Below are positions 1-8,937 of a stretch of DNA of 64,000 nt, piece after piece. This DNA comes from Streptomyces sp. MNU76 (GTDB taxonomy: Bacteria; Actinomycetota; Actinomycetes; Streptomycetales; Streptomycetaceae): assembly GCF_020982545.1 (NCBI RefSeq), contig NZ_JAJKLK010000021.1, positions 248,001 to 312,000 of the forward strand, read 5' to 3'. Position numbers and translations under genes: made by a program. Each line of letters begins with the position of its first letter. Position 1 is the first letter of the stretch. A model generated the notes under the pieces. That model saw only the letters and a program-made list of their open reading frames with translations. It ran no database searches and was not told the origin of the DNA.

Positions 1-122
1 ATCCCAACACCCGCCCCCCGTACGGGTGAACGCGTGGTGACGTGTGGGCAGCGTCACCCGATCGTTCGTCCGTATCGCGGACGCCTCGTGTCATTCCATG
101 GGACAAGGAGTACGGTGCCGTC

Positions 123-1166
123 ATGTCTCGCAGCCTCAATCTCGCAGTGATCCCCGGTGACGGCATCGGTCAGGAAGTCGTGGCCCAGGGGCTCAAGGTC
201 CTCTCCGCCGTCCTTCCGCAGGATGTGAAGCTGGAGACCAAGGAGTACGACTTCGGCGCCAAGCGTTACCACGCCACCGGGGAGACCCTCACCGACGCCG
301 ACCTCGACGCGCTGAAGCAGCACGACGCGATCCTCCTCGGCGCGATCGGCGACCCGAGCGTCCCCTCCGGGGTCCTGGAGCGCGGCTTCCTGCTCAAGCT
401 CCGCTTCGCCTTCGACCACCACGTGAACCTGCGTCCCTCGAAGCTGCTCCCCGGTGTCGCCACCCCGCTCGCCGGCCAGCCCGAGATCGACTTCGTCGTG
501 GTCCGCGAGGGCACCGAGGGCCCCTACACCGGCAACGGCGGCACCATCCGCAAGGGCACCGAGCACGAGGTCGCCACCGAGGTCTCCGTCAACACGGCCT
601 TCGGCGTCGAGCGGGTCGTGCGTGACGCGTTCGCCCGCGCCCAGGCCCGCCCGCGCAAGAAGCTCACCCTCGTCCACAAGAACAACGTGCTGACCTTCGC
701 CGGTCACCTGTGGACGAACATCTTCAACAAGGTGGCCGAGGAGTTCCCCGAGGTCACCACCGACTACATCCACGTCGACGCGGCCACGATCTACCTGGTC
801 ACCGACCCGGCCCGGTTCGACGTGATCGTCACCGACAACCTCTTCGGCGACATCATCACCGACCTCGCCGCGGCTGTCTCAGGCGGCATCGGCGTCGCGG
901 CCTCCGGCAACATCAACCCCTCCGGCGCGTTCCCGTCCATGTTCGAGCCGGTGCACGGCTCGGCCCCGGACATCGCCGGCCAGGGCAAGGCCGACCCGTC
1001 CGCCACGGTCCTCTCCGTCGCCCTCCTCCTGCGCCACCTCGGCCACGAGTCCGAGGCCGCTCGTATCGAGGAGGCCGTCTCCGCCGACCTCGCGGAGCGC
1101 GTCGGGAAGCCCGCCCGTTCGACGGCCGAGATCGGCGACGCGCTCGCCGTACGAGTAGCCGGCTGA
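123..1166 (+). CDS. leuB: 3-isopropylmalate dehydrogenase
   Basis: Cytosolic enzyme of leucine synthesis: NAD-dependent oxidation and decarboxylation of 3-isopropylmalate to 2-oxoisocaproate. The 347-residue product fits the short actinobacterial LeuB form. Visible family features are the N-terminal [11 protein letters not shown], the substrate-site segment [12 protein letters not shown], and the Mg/NAD region [20 protein letters not shown]. The ATG at 123 was chosen over an in-frame GTG at 42 because homology begins at [16 protein letters not shown] and AAGGAG lies about 10 nt upstream. It is followed by a strong hairpin and then ilvE on the same strand. leuCD and ndgR lie about 29 kb away. 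Bases 1-122 carry only the upstream region, including an imperfectly spaced GGTGAC/GTCACC inverted repeat at 36-58. Confidence 0.95.
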   Translation: MSRSLNLAVIPGDGIGQEVVAQGLKVLSAVLPQDVKLETKEYDFGAKRYHATGETLTDADLDALKQHDAILLGAIGDPSVPSGVLERGFLLKLRFAFDHHVNLRPSKLLPGVATPLAGQPEIDFVVVREGTEGPYTGNGGTIRKGTEHEVATEVSVNTAFGVERVVRDAFARAQARPRKKLTLVHKNNVLTFAGHLWTNIFNKVAEEFPEVTTDYIHVDAATIYLVTDPARFDVIVTDNLFGDIITDLAAAVSGGIGVAASGNINPSGAFPSMFEPVHGSAPDIAGQGKADPSATVLSVALLLRHLGHESEAARIEEAVSADLAERVGKPARSTAEIGDALAVRVAG

Positions 1167-1195
1167 CCCGCCGCGCCCACTCGAAATCTTTCGAA

Positions 1196-1224
1196 GCCGC
1201 CGGGTCGCTACCGCACCCGGCGGC
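1196..1224 (+). terminator. Rho-independent-type hairpin after leuB
   Basis: A perfect 10-bp GC stem (1196-1205 with 1215-1224, GCCGCCGGGT/ACCCGGCGGC) with a 9-nt loop lies 30 nt after the leuB stop. There is no long T-run, as is common for Streptomyces terminators. Confidence 0.7.
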
Positions 1225-1417
1225 TTCCGCATGTTCCCGCCGGGTGCCACCATCATCCCCTGGGTCGCATTCACGCCGTTTTCTTCCGCCGACTCCGCTT
1301 GCGATAATCGAACGCGGGGCCGCCGAATGAGGGAATGCTCGGACGTCCTAGCACTCGCCACTGGCAGTACGGATGTGAGCGCGGCCCGTCACAACAACCG
1401 GTGAAGGACACCCACTC

Positions 1418-2503
1418 ATGACGCCCACGATCGAGCTCAAGCCCTCCGCCAGTCCGCTCTCCGACGCCGAGCGCGACGCGGTCCTGGCCAACCCCGGTTT
1501 CGGCCGCCACTTCACCGACCACATGGTCGTCATCAAGTGGACCGAGGGTCGTGGCTGGCACGACGGCCAGCTCGTTCCGTACGCGCCGCTCTCCCTGGAC
1601 CCGGCCACCATGGTCCTGCACTACGCGCAGGAGATCTTCGAGGGCCTGAAGGCCTACCGGCAGCCGGACGGCTCCGTCGCCACCTTCCGCCCGGAGAAGA
1701 ACGCCCGCCGCTTCCAGGCCTCCGCCCGCCGGCTCGGCATGCCCGAACTGCCGGTCGAGACGTTCATCGAGGCGTGTGACGTGCTGGTGCGGCAGGACCA
1801 GGCCTGGGTCCCGGCCCACGGCGGCGAGGAGTCCCTCTACCTCCGCCCCTTCATGATCGCCACCGAGGTCGGCCTGGGCGTCAAGCCGGCGGGCGAGTAT
1901 CTCTTCCTCGTGATCGCCTCCCCGGCCGGCGCCTACTTCCCCGGCGGGGTGCAGCCCGTCTCCATCTGGGTCTCCGAGGACCATGTCCGCGCGGTGCCCG
2001 GCGGCATGGGCGACGCCAAGACCGGCGGCAACTACGCGGCCTCCCTCCTCGCCCAGGCCGAGGCGGCGGCCGAGGGCTGCGCCCAGGTCTGCTACCTCGA
2101 CGCGGTCGAGCGCAAGTGGGTCGAGGAACTCGGCGGCATGAACCTGTACTTCGTGTACGGCGACCGCATCGTCACCCCTTCGCTCACCGGCTCCATCCTG
2201 GAGGGCGTCACCCGTGACTCCCTGCTGACGGTCGCCGCGGACCTCGGCTACGCCGCCGAGGAGGGCCGCATCTCCATCGACCAGTGGCAGGCCGACTCCG
2301 AGAGCGGCGCCCTCACCGAGGTCTTCGCCTGCGGTACGGCCGCCGTCATCACGCCCGTGGGCACGGTCAAGCGCACCGGCGCCGCCTGGCAGCAGTCCGG
2401 CGGCGAGCCCGGCCCCGTCACCCTCAAGCTCCGCGAGGCGCTGCTGAACATCCAGCGCGGCACGGTCGAGGACAAGCACGGCTGGATGCACGAGCTGGGC
2501 TGA
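1418..2503 (+). CDS. ilvE: branched-chain amino acid aminotransferase
   Basis: PLP-dependent class IV aminotransferase catalysing the last step of Leu, Ile and Val synthesis and the first step of their catabolism. It is 361 residues, normal for the long actinobacterial IlvE. The PLP lysine is probably K201 in [10 protein letters not shown]. Other landmarks are the early FEGLKAY segment and the C-terminal [12 protein letters not shown]. The ATG at 1418 fits the family N-terminus ([10 protein letters not shown]) and has GAAGGA about 10 nt upstream. The 251-bp gap before it holds the leuB terminator, a possible -10 (GATAAT, 1303-1308) and a TGTGA-N10-TCACA inverted repeat (1374-1393) close to the start, which could be an operator. 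Other class IV enzymes such as D-amino acid aminotransferase are less likely given the length and motifs. Confidence 0.94.
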   Translation: MTPTIELKPSASPLSDAERDAVLANPGFGRHFTDHMVVIKWTEGRGWHDGQLVPYAPLSLDPATMVLHYAQEIFEGLKAYRQPDGSVATFRPEKNARRFQASARRLGMPELPVETFIEACDVLVRQDQAWVPAHGGEESLYLRPFMIATEVGLGVKPAGEYLFLVIASPAGAYFPGGVQPVSIWVSEDHVRAVPGGMGDAKTGGNYAASLLAQAEAAAEGCAQVCYLDAVERKWVEELGGMNLYFVYGDRIVTPSLTGSILEGVTRDSLLTVAADLGYAAEEGRISIDQWQADSESGALTEVFACGTAAVITPVGTVKRTGAAWQQSGGEPGPVTLKLREALLNIQRGTVEDKHGWMHELG

Positions 2504-2524
2504 CGCCGAACGGAGAACTCCCTC

Positions 2525-2559
2525 AGGGCCGCCGCGGACACCTCGTCCGCGGCGGCCCT
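2525..2559 (+). terminator. strong terminator hairpin after ilvE
   Basis: A perfect 15-bp stem (2525-2539 with 2545-2559) with a 5-nt loop starts 22 nt after the ilvE stop. It separates ilvE transcription from the cimA leader region. Confidence 0.85.
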
Positions 2560-2695
2560 GCCGTGTTCCGGTCCACTCCGGTGACAGCGGTGATTGCGGT
2601 ATGCGGTGAGGGCGGTGACCGTGAGGTGATCAGCACGCTGTTCGCATCCTGAGACGGACGGTGAGGGCGGGGGCGGTCTGTGCCAGACTGCCCCC

Positions 2696-2746
2696 GTGCT
2701 CTCGTTCGCCATGATTATTGGCAGCAGGCGCGCCGGTCCGCAGTGA
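2696..2746 (+). CDS. putative cimA leader peptide with tandem Ile codons
   Basis: A 16-codon ORF reads MLSFAMIIGSRRAGPQ from GTG 2696, or 11 codons from the internal ATG 2711. It contains two consecutive ATT isoleucine codons (2714-2719). ATT is very rare in this genome, where Ile is almost always ATC. No Shine-Dalgarno is visible, but a -10-like CAGACT (2684-2689) sits 6 nt before the GTG, compatible with a leaderless transcript. A hairpin followed by a T-run begins 55 nt after the stop and cimA starts 200 nt downstream. CimA makes a precursor of isoleucine, so ribosome stalling at Ile codons would be a sensible signal. This is an inference from arrangement; no known homolog was recognised. 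Confidence 0.5.
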   Translation: MLSFAMIIGSRRAGPQ

Positions 2747-2801
2747 CCGCCACGTACGACCAGGTACGGGTGGACACCGTCGTCCTCGACCCGCGCGCAG
2801 A

Positions 2802-2826
2802 CCTCTCGCACCCGCGAGGGGTTTTT
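2802..2826 (+). terminator. attenuator-type terminator upstream of cimA
   Basis: An 8-bp stem (CCTCTCGC 2802-2809 with GCGAGGGG 2814-2821, one G-T pair) with loop ACCC is followed directly by five T residues (2822-2826). It is one of the few terminators in this window with a real T-run on its own strand, and it lies inside the cimA leader rather than after a gene. A possible competing pairing is CGGGTG 2767-2772 with CACCCG 2809-2814. Confidence 0.6.
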
Positions 2827-2946
2827 CGCTTTTCTGGCCCACCTTCAGCCGGGAGCGCAGCGCGAGGGACCATTGGGGACGGTGGAGCCGGTCATTCCGG
2901 TACAGACCGAGATCCAGCGGGATCCAACAGCAGGAGCCTTGACACC

Positions 2947-4551
2947 ATGACGGAAACCAGCGAACTCGACGACTCCTTCCACGTCTTCGACACCACCCTG
3001 CGCGACGGCGCCCAGCGCGAGGGCATCAACCTCACCGTCGCGGACAAGCTGGCCATCGCACGGCACCTGGACGATTTCGGCGTGGGCTTCATCGAGGGCG
3101 GCTGGCCCGGCGCCAACCCGCGCGACACCGAGTTCTTCGCCCGCGCGCAGAAGGAGATCGACTTCAAGCACGCCCAGCTGGTCGCGTTCGGCGCCACCCG
3201 CCGCGCGGGCGGCAAGGCGAGCGAGGACCCCCAGGTCAAGGCCCTGCTCGACTCCGGCGCTCCGGTGATCACCCTGGTCGCGAAGTCCCATGACCGTCAT
3301 GTGGAACTGGCCCTGCGCACCACCCTCGACGAGAACCTGGAGATGGTCCGCGACACCGTCGCCCACCTCCGTGCCCAGGGCCGCCGGGTCTTCGTCGACT
3401 GCGAGCACTTCTTCGACGGCTACCGGGCCAACCCCGAGTACGCCAAGGCCGTCGTCCGTACCGCCTCCGAGGCCGGCGCCGACGTGGTGATCCTCTGCGA
3501 CACCAACGGTGGCATGCTCCCCGCCCAGGTCCAGGCCGTCGTCGCCACCGTCCTCGCCGACACCGGCGCCCGCCTCGGCATCCACGCCCAGGACGACACC
3601 GGCTGCGCGGTCGCCAACACCCTGGCCGCCGTCGACGCGGGCGCCACCCACGTCCAGTGCACCGCCAACGGCTACGGCGAGCGCGTCGGCAACTCCAACC
3701 TCTTCCCGGTCGTCGCCGCGCTGGAGCTGAAGTACGGCAAGAAGGTCCTCCCCGAGGGCGCTCTGCGCGAGATGACGCGGATCTCGCACGCGATCGCCGA
3801 GGTCGTCAACCTCACTCCCTCCACCCACCAGCCGTACGTCGGTGTATCGGCCTTCGCGCACAAGGCCGGCCTGCACGCCTCCGCGATCAAGGTCGACCCG
3901 GACCTGTACCAGCACATCGACCCCGAGCAGGTCGGCAACACCATGCGGATGCTGGTCTCCGACATGGCGGGCCGCGCCTCCATCGAGCTGAAGGGCAAGG
4001 AACTGGGCGTCGACCTCGGCGACGACCGCGAGATGGTCGGCCGGGTCGTCGAGCGGGTCAAGGAGCGCGAGCTGCGCGGTTACACCTACGAGGCCGCCGA
4101 CGCCAGCTTCGAGATCCTGCTGCGCGACGAGGTCGCGGGCAAGCCGCAGCGGTACTTCCGTACGGAGTCCTGGCGGGCCATCGTCGAGGACCGCCCCGAC
4201 GGCAGCCACGCCAACGAGGCCACGGTCAAGCTGTGGTCCAAGAGCGAGCGCATCGTCGCCACGGCGGAGGGCAACGGCCCCGTCAACGCGCTCGACCGCG
4301 CCCTGCGCGTCGCCCTGGAGAAGATCTACCCCCAGCTCGCCAAGCTGGAGCTGGTGGACTACAAGGTCCGCATCCTGGAGGGCAAGCACGGCACCAACTC
4401 CACGACACGGGTGCTGATCTCCACGACGGACGGCACGGGTGAGTGGTCCACGGTGGGCGTCGCCGACAACGTGATCGCCGCGTCGTGGCAGGCGCTGGAG
4501 GATGCGTACACCTACGGGTTGCTGCGCGCGGGCGTGGAGCCGGCGGAGTAG
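2947..4551 (+). CDS. cimA: citramalate synthase (HMGL/LeuA family)
   Basis: Condenses pyruvate with acetyl-CoA to (R)-citramalate, the entry to threonine-independent isoleucine synthesis; the later steps use LeuCD and LeuB. The protein is 534 residues. The HMGL-like barrel occupies about residues 10-290, with FDTTLRDGAQREGINLT at the active-site start and the metal-binding HAQDD(T)G and CTANGYGERVGN segments. The C-terminal LeuA-type regulatory domain follows (about 390-530). The ATG at 2947 matches the family N-terminus and has AGGAG 8-9 nt upstream; an upstream in-frame extension to 2680 is not supported. The citramalate rather than 2-isopropylmalate call rests on overall resemblance to CimA, the Ile-codon leader and pathway context. 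Some databases label this family 2-isopropylmalate synthase. Confidence 0.88.
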   Translation: MTETSELDDSFHVFDTTLRDGAQREGINLTVADKLAIARHLDDFGVGFIEGGWPGANPRDTEFFARAQKEIDFKHAQLVAFGATRRAGGKASEDPQVKALLDSGAPVITLVAKSHDRHVELALRTTLDENLEMVRDTVAHLRAQGRRVFVDCEHFFDGYRANPEYAKAVVRTASEAGADVVILCDTNGGMLPAQVQAVVATVLADTGARLGIHAQDDTGCAVANTLAAVDAGATHVQCTANGYGERVGNSNLFPVVAALELKYGKKVLPEGALREMTRISHAIAEVVNLTPSTHQPYVGVSAFAHKAGLHASAIKVDPDLYQHIDPEQVGNTMRMLVSDMAGRASIELKGKELGVDLGDDREMVGRVVERVKERELRGYTYEAADASFEILLRDEVAGKPQRYFRTESWRAIVEDRPDGSHANEATVKLWSKSERIVATAEGNGPVNALDRALRVALEKIYPQLAKLELVDYKVRILEGKHGTNSTTRVLISTTDGTGEWSTVGVADNVIAASWQALEDAYTYGLLRAGVEPAE

Positions 4552-4570
4552 GTCCGGGTGGGTGGGGGTG

Positions 4571-4692
4571 GTTGTCGGGTGTGGGTCTGAAAGAGGCCGG
4601 GCTGCGGGGATGAAAAGCATGGGGCGCAGCCCCTGCTTTTCAGGGGCGCGGGGAACTGCGCGAGAAGCCCCACCGGGCCGGCACCCGACAAC
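4571..4692 (+). repeat. GC-rich intergenic repeat, copy A (full length)
   Basis: Terminal inverted repeats GTTGTCGGGTG (4571-4581) and CACCCGACAAC (4682-4692) bound the element. An internal hairpin TGAAAAGCA...TGCTTTTCA encloses GGGG/CCCC (4611-4642). The family core GGGGCGCGGGGAACTGCGCG begins at 4643 and is followed by AGAAGCCCCACC. It starts 20 nt after the cimA stop, on the sense strand of cimA. It is the only content seen in the 233-bp gap 4552-4784 apart from the promoter of the next gene. Confidence 0.85.
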
Positions 4693-4784
4693 GCACCCCA
4701 GCGCCGCCCCCGACAGCCGCAGAGCTCACGATCCCCGTTGATCGAATCGTCCGTTTTCCTGACGATCGAGGTAGCTTCGAAGAT

Positions 4785-6164
4785 ATGAAAGGCGTACCGA
4801 GTCGACGTCGTCTCCTCCTCCGCCTAGTGATCGCGCCGCTCGCCGCGGCGACCCTGGCGGTGCTGTCGGTCGGTGCGCCCGGCGCACACGCGGCCACCGA
4901 CCTGTCCACGGTGGCCGCGGCCCTGCGCGAGGGCCCCGTCTACGTCGACCCGGCCGCCACCGACCTGCTCTCCTCGACGGACGCCGAGGCCCTCGCGGAC
5001 AAGATCGAGGACGCGGACGAGCCGATCTTCGTGGCGGTCCTCCCGGCCGGACACCCCACCGAGAACCTCTTCCAGAACCTCCGCACCGAGACGGGCATCA
5101 CCGGTCTCTACGCCGTCCGCCTCGGCGACCGCTTCGACGCCCGCGCCGACAGCAGCGTCCTGAGCCAGGACGCCGTCGCCAACCTGGTCACCGCGGTCCA
5201 GGGCGCCGGCGACCCGAAGGCCCAGCTCAACGACTTCGTGGACGACGCCCTGCGCAGCAACCCCGGCGGCACCGCCCCGTCGAGCTGGAGCGACGGTGCC
5301 GACGCGGGCGTGGACGCCGGCGCCCTGGCGGCGGCGGGCGCGGTCGTGGTCGCGGGCGGCGTCGGCGCGTACGCGCTGGTCCGCCGAGGCCGCCGCCGCA
5401 AGGAGGAGGAACGCCGCGAGGCGCTGGCCAAGCTCGCCGTGGTGGTCGACGAGGACATCACGGCCTTCGGCGAGGAACTGGAACGCCTGGACTTCCACCC
5501 CGCCGAGGCCGGCGCCGACGACGCGATGCGCGCCGACTACGAACGGGCCCTGGACGCCTACGAGAAGGCCAAGTCCCTCATGGCGGCCGCCACCCGCCCC
5601 GAGGAGGTCCGCGCGGTGACCCAGACCCTGGAGGACGGCCGCTTCTCCCTGGCCCAGCTCGCCGCCCGCAGAGCGGGCCGCCCCCTGCCGGAGCGCCGCG
5701 CCCCCTGCTTCTTCGACCCCCGCCACGGTCCGTCGGTCGCGGACGTCCTGTGGGACCCGGGCGTCGGCACCGCACGCGAGGTGCCGGTCTGCGCCGCCGA
5801 CCGAGCCCGCCTCGCCGACGGCCAGGACCCCGTGATCCGCGAGGTGGAGACGGTCTCCGGCGCCCGCCGCCCGTACTGGGACGCCGGCCCGGCCTACGGC
5901 CCCTGGGCGGGCGGCTACTTCGGCGGCGGCATCCTCCCCGGCCTGCTCGTCGGCACCATGCTCGGCAGCATGATGGCCACCCCCTCGTACGCCGCCATGT
6001 ACGGCTCCGGTTACGGCGACTTCGGCGCGGGCTCCGGCTACGGCGGCGGCGACGTCTCGGGCGGCGACTTCGACACGGGCGACTTCACCGGCGGCTTCGG
6101 CGGTGGTGACTTCGGCGGAGGGGGCGACTTCGGAGGCGGCGGCGACTTCGGCGGAGGCTTCTGA
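4785..6164 (+). CDS. secreted/membrane protein with TPM-like domain and Gly-rich tail
   Basis: 459 residues. Residues 1-36 form a signal peptide (twin basic start, hydrophobic core, AHA-A cleavage site). Residues about 38-160 resemble the TPM/YgcG-like extracytoplasmic fold (VYVDPAATDLLSSTDAEALADKI). A transmembrane segment follows at about 175-198 with a basic stop-transfer RRGRRRKEEERR, then a charged helical cytoplasmic region. Two cysteines (C308 in PCFFDPRHGP, C336 in VPVCAADR) could form a metal or disulfide pair. A short hydrophobic stretch (GILPGLLVGTMLGSMMA) and a run of GGGDFGGG-type repeats end the protein. Exact function is unknown; a role in envelope assembly is only a guess. The ATG was chosen because the signal peptide begins there. 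Confidence 0.75.
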   Translation: MKGVPSRRRLLLRLVIAPLAAATLAVLSVGAPGAHAATDLSTVAAALREGPVYVDPAATDLLSSTDAEALADKIEDADEPIFVAVLPAGHPTENLFQNLRTETGITGLYAVRLGDRFDARADSSVLSQDAVANLVTAVQGAGDPKAQLNDFVDDALRSNPGGTAPSSWSDGADAGVDAGALAAAGAVVVAGGVGAYALVRRGRRRKEEERREALAKLAVVVDEDITAFGEELERLDFHPAEAGADDAMRADYERALDAYEKAKSLMAAATRPEEVRAVTQTLEDGRFSLAQLAARRAGRPLPERRAPCFFDPRHGPSVADVLWDPGVGTAREVPVCAADRARLADGQDPVIREVETVSGARRPYWDAGPAYGPWAGGYFGGGILPGLLVGTMLGSMMATPSYAAMYGSGYGDFGAGSGYGGGDVSGGDFDTGDFTGGFGGGDFGGGGDFGGGGDFGGGF

Positions 6165-6230
6165 GAACCGCCCCGGGCCGGGCCGCCACGAACGCCGGAC
6201 CGGCCCGGCCCCGGACACACAGACACGAAC

Positions 6231-6262
6231 ACGGGCCCGGCGCTGGGAGCCGCCGGGCCCGT
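6231..6262. terminator. bidirectional terminator between convergent genes
   Basis: A perfect 12-bp stem ACGGGCCCGGCG/CGCCGGGCCCGT (6231-6242 with 6251-6262) with an 8-nt loop lies between the convergent membrane protein gene and the trypsin gene. Confidence 0.75.
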
Positions 6263-6334
6263 GGACGTCGTACGAGGTCATGCGAGGTGGTGCGGGGTCG
6301 TGCGAGAGACGACGGGCGCTGTCGCGGAGCCTCG

Positions 6335-8057
<1,723 letters not shown>

Positions 8058-8110
8058 CCGAGCCCTCGCCCTCCGACTGCCCCGTGGGCAGTCGGAGGGC
8101 GAGGGCTCGG
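8058..8110. terminator. very long perfect hairpin, bidirectional terminator
   Basis: A perfect 23-bp stem (8058-8080 with 8088-8110), extendable to 25 bp with a 3-nt loop, lies between the APH remnant and the convergent YceI gene. Its left arm overlaps where the APH gene should end, so its spread or insertion may have removed the stop codon. Confidence 0.8.
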
Positions 8111-8171
8111 TGGGGCGTCGCAGCCGCGTGTCAGAGCGTGTCGGAACCGCGCGGCGGGACCGCCGAAGAGG

Positions 8172-8789
8172 TCACGCGTTCCGGATCGCCGAGATGTCGA
8201 AGGTGAGCTTGATCTTGTCCGACACCAGGACGCCGCCCGTCTCCAGCGCCGCGTTCCAGGTCAGACCCCACTCGGAGCGCAGGATCTCCGCCTTGCCCTC
8301 GAAGCCGACGCGCTCGTTGCCGAAGGGGTCCTTGGCGGCGCCGTTGAACTCCAGGTCGATGGTGAGCGGCTTGGTCGTGCCCAGGATGGAGAGATCGCCG
8401 GTGATGCGGTAGTCGTCGCCGCCGAGGGCCTCCGCCTTGGTGGAGCGGAAGGTCATGGTCGGGAACTCCTCCGTCCGGAAGAAGTCCGCGCTCTTCAGGT
8501 GACCGTCCCGGTCGGCGTTGCCGGTGTCGATGCTCTCCATCTTGACGTCGATGGAGGCGGTGGACTGGGACGGGTCCGTACCGTCCAGGTGCAGGCTGCC
8601 GGAGAAGTCCAGGAAGGCGCCCTTGACGTTGGTGACCATGGCGTGGCGGGCCGTGAAACCGATCGTGGTGTGGGACGCGTCGATCGAGTAGTCGCCGGTC
8701 AGCGCGGCGAGGTCGGGGTTCACCGCGGAGACGGTCGCCGAGGTGGTGTCGGTGTCGGTGGTCGAGTTGCTGCGGCCGAAGATACCCAT
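8172..8789 (-). CDS. YceI family protein
   Basis: 205 residues with a single YceI-like domain (about residues 30-205), a lipocalin-like barrel that binds isoprenoid or other lipids. Visible motifs: GDYSIDASHTTIGFTARHAMV at the domain start, SIDTGNADRDGHLKSADFF in the centre and the final SDKIKLTFDISAIRNA. No signal peptide, so likely cytoplasmic, as for many actinobacterial members. The ATG at 8789 is preceded by AAGGAG 8 nt upstream, and the longer ORF to 8864 has no such site. Upstream lies a cluster of TTGAAC-type repeats that probably holds its promoter and an operator. The physiological ligand is unknown. Confidence 0.85.
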   Translation of the reverse strand: MGIFGRSNSTTDTDTTSATVSAVNPDLAALTGDYSIDASHTTIGFTARHAMVTNVKGAFLDFSGSLHLDGTDPSQSTASIDVKMESIDTGNADRDGHLKSADFFRTEEFPTMTFRSTKAEALGGDDYRITGDLSILGTTKPLTIDLEFNGAAKDPFGNERVGFEGKAEILRSEWGLTWNAALETGGVLVSDKIKLTFDISAIRNA

Positions 8790-8812
8790 GACGTGACTCC
8801 TTGAGTGATGTC

Positions 8813-8873
8813 GTTCAATGTTCAACGAACTGAACACGGCCCACCGTAGACCTATTCCGTTCAATTTTCAACT
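8813..8873 (-). promoter_or_regulatory. TTGAAC repeat cluster upstream of the YceI gene
   Basis: Within 61 bp there are GTTCAATG (8813-8820), the inverted repeat GTTCA-N6-TGAAC (8820-8835) and GTTCAATTTTCAAC (8859-8872). They span the expected promoter of the YceI gene, and the cluster lies 24-84 bp upstream of its start. The repetition suggests binding by a dimeric repressor of the MarR or TetR type; the regulator is not in this window. Confidence 0.45.
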
Positions 8874-8937
8874 GTATCGATTCGGTGATCGGTGTGTCAC
8901 GCGTTGTTGATCCGATGGCTCCCGAGTGGTACACGGC

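Noticed and set aside
2680-2946. N-terminal extension of citramalate synthase
   Set aside because: It would cross the leader peptide and the T-run hairpin, and AGGAG precedes ATG 2947 where homology begins.
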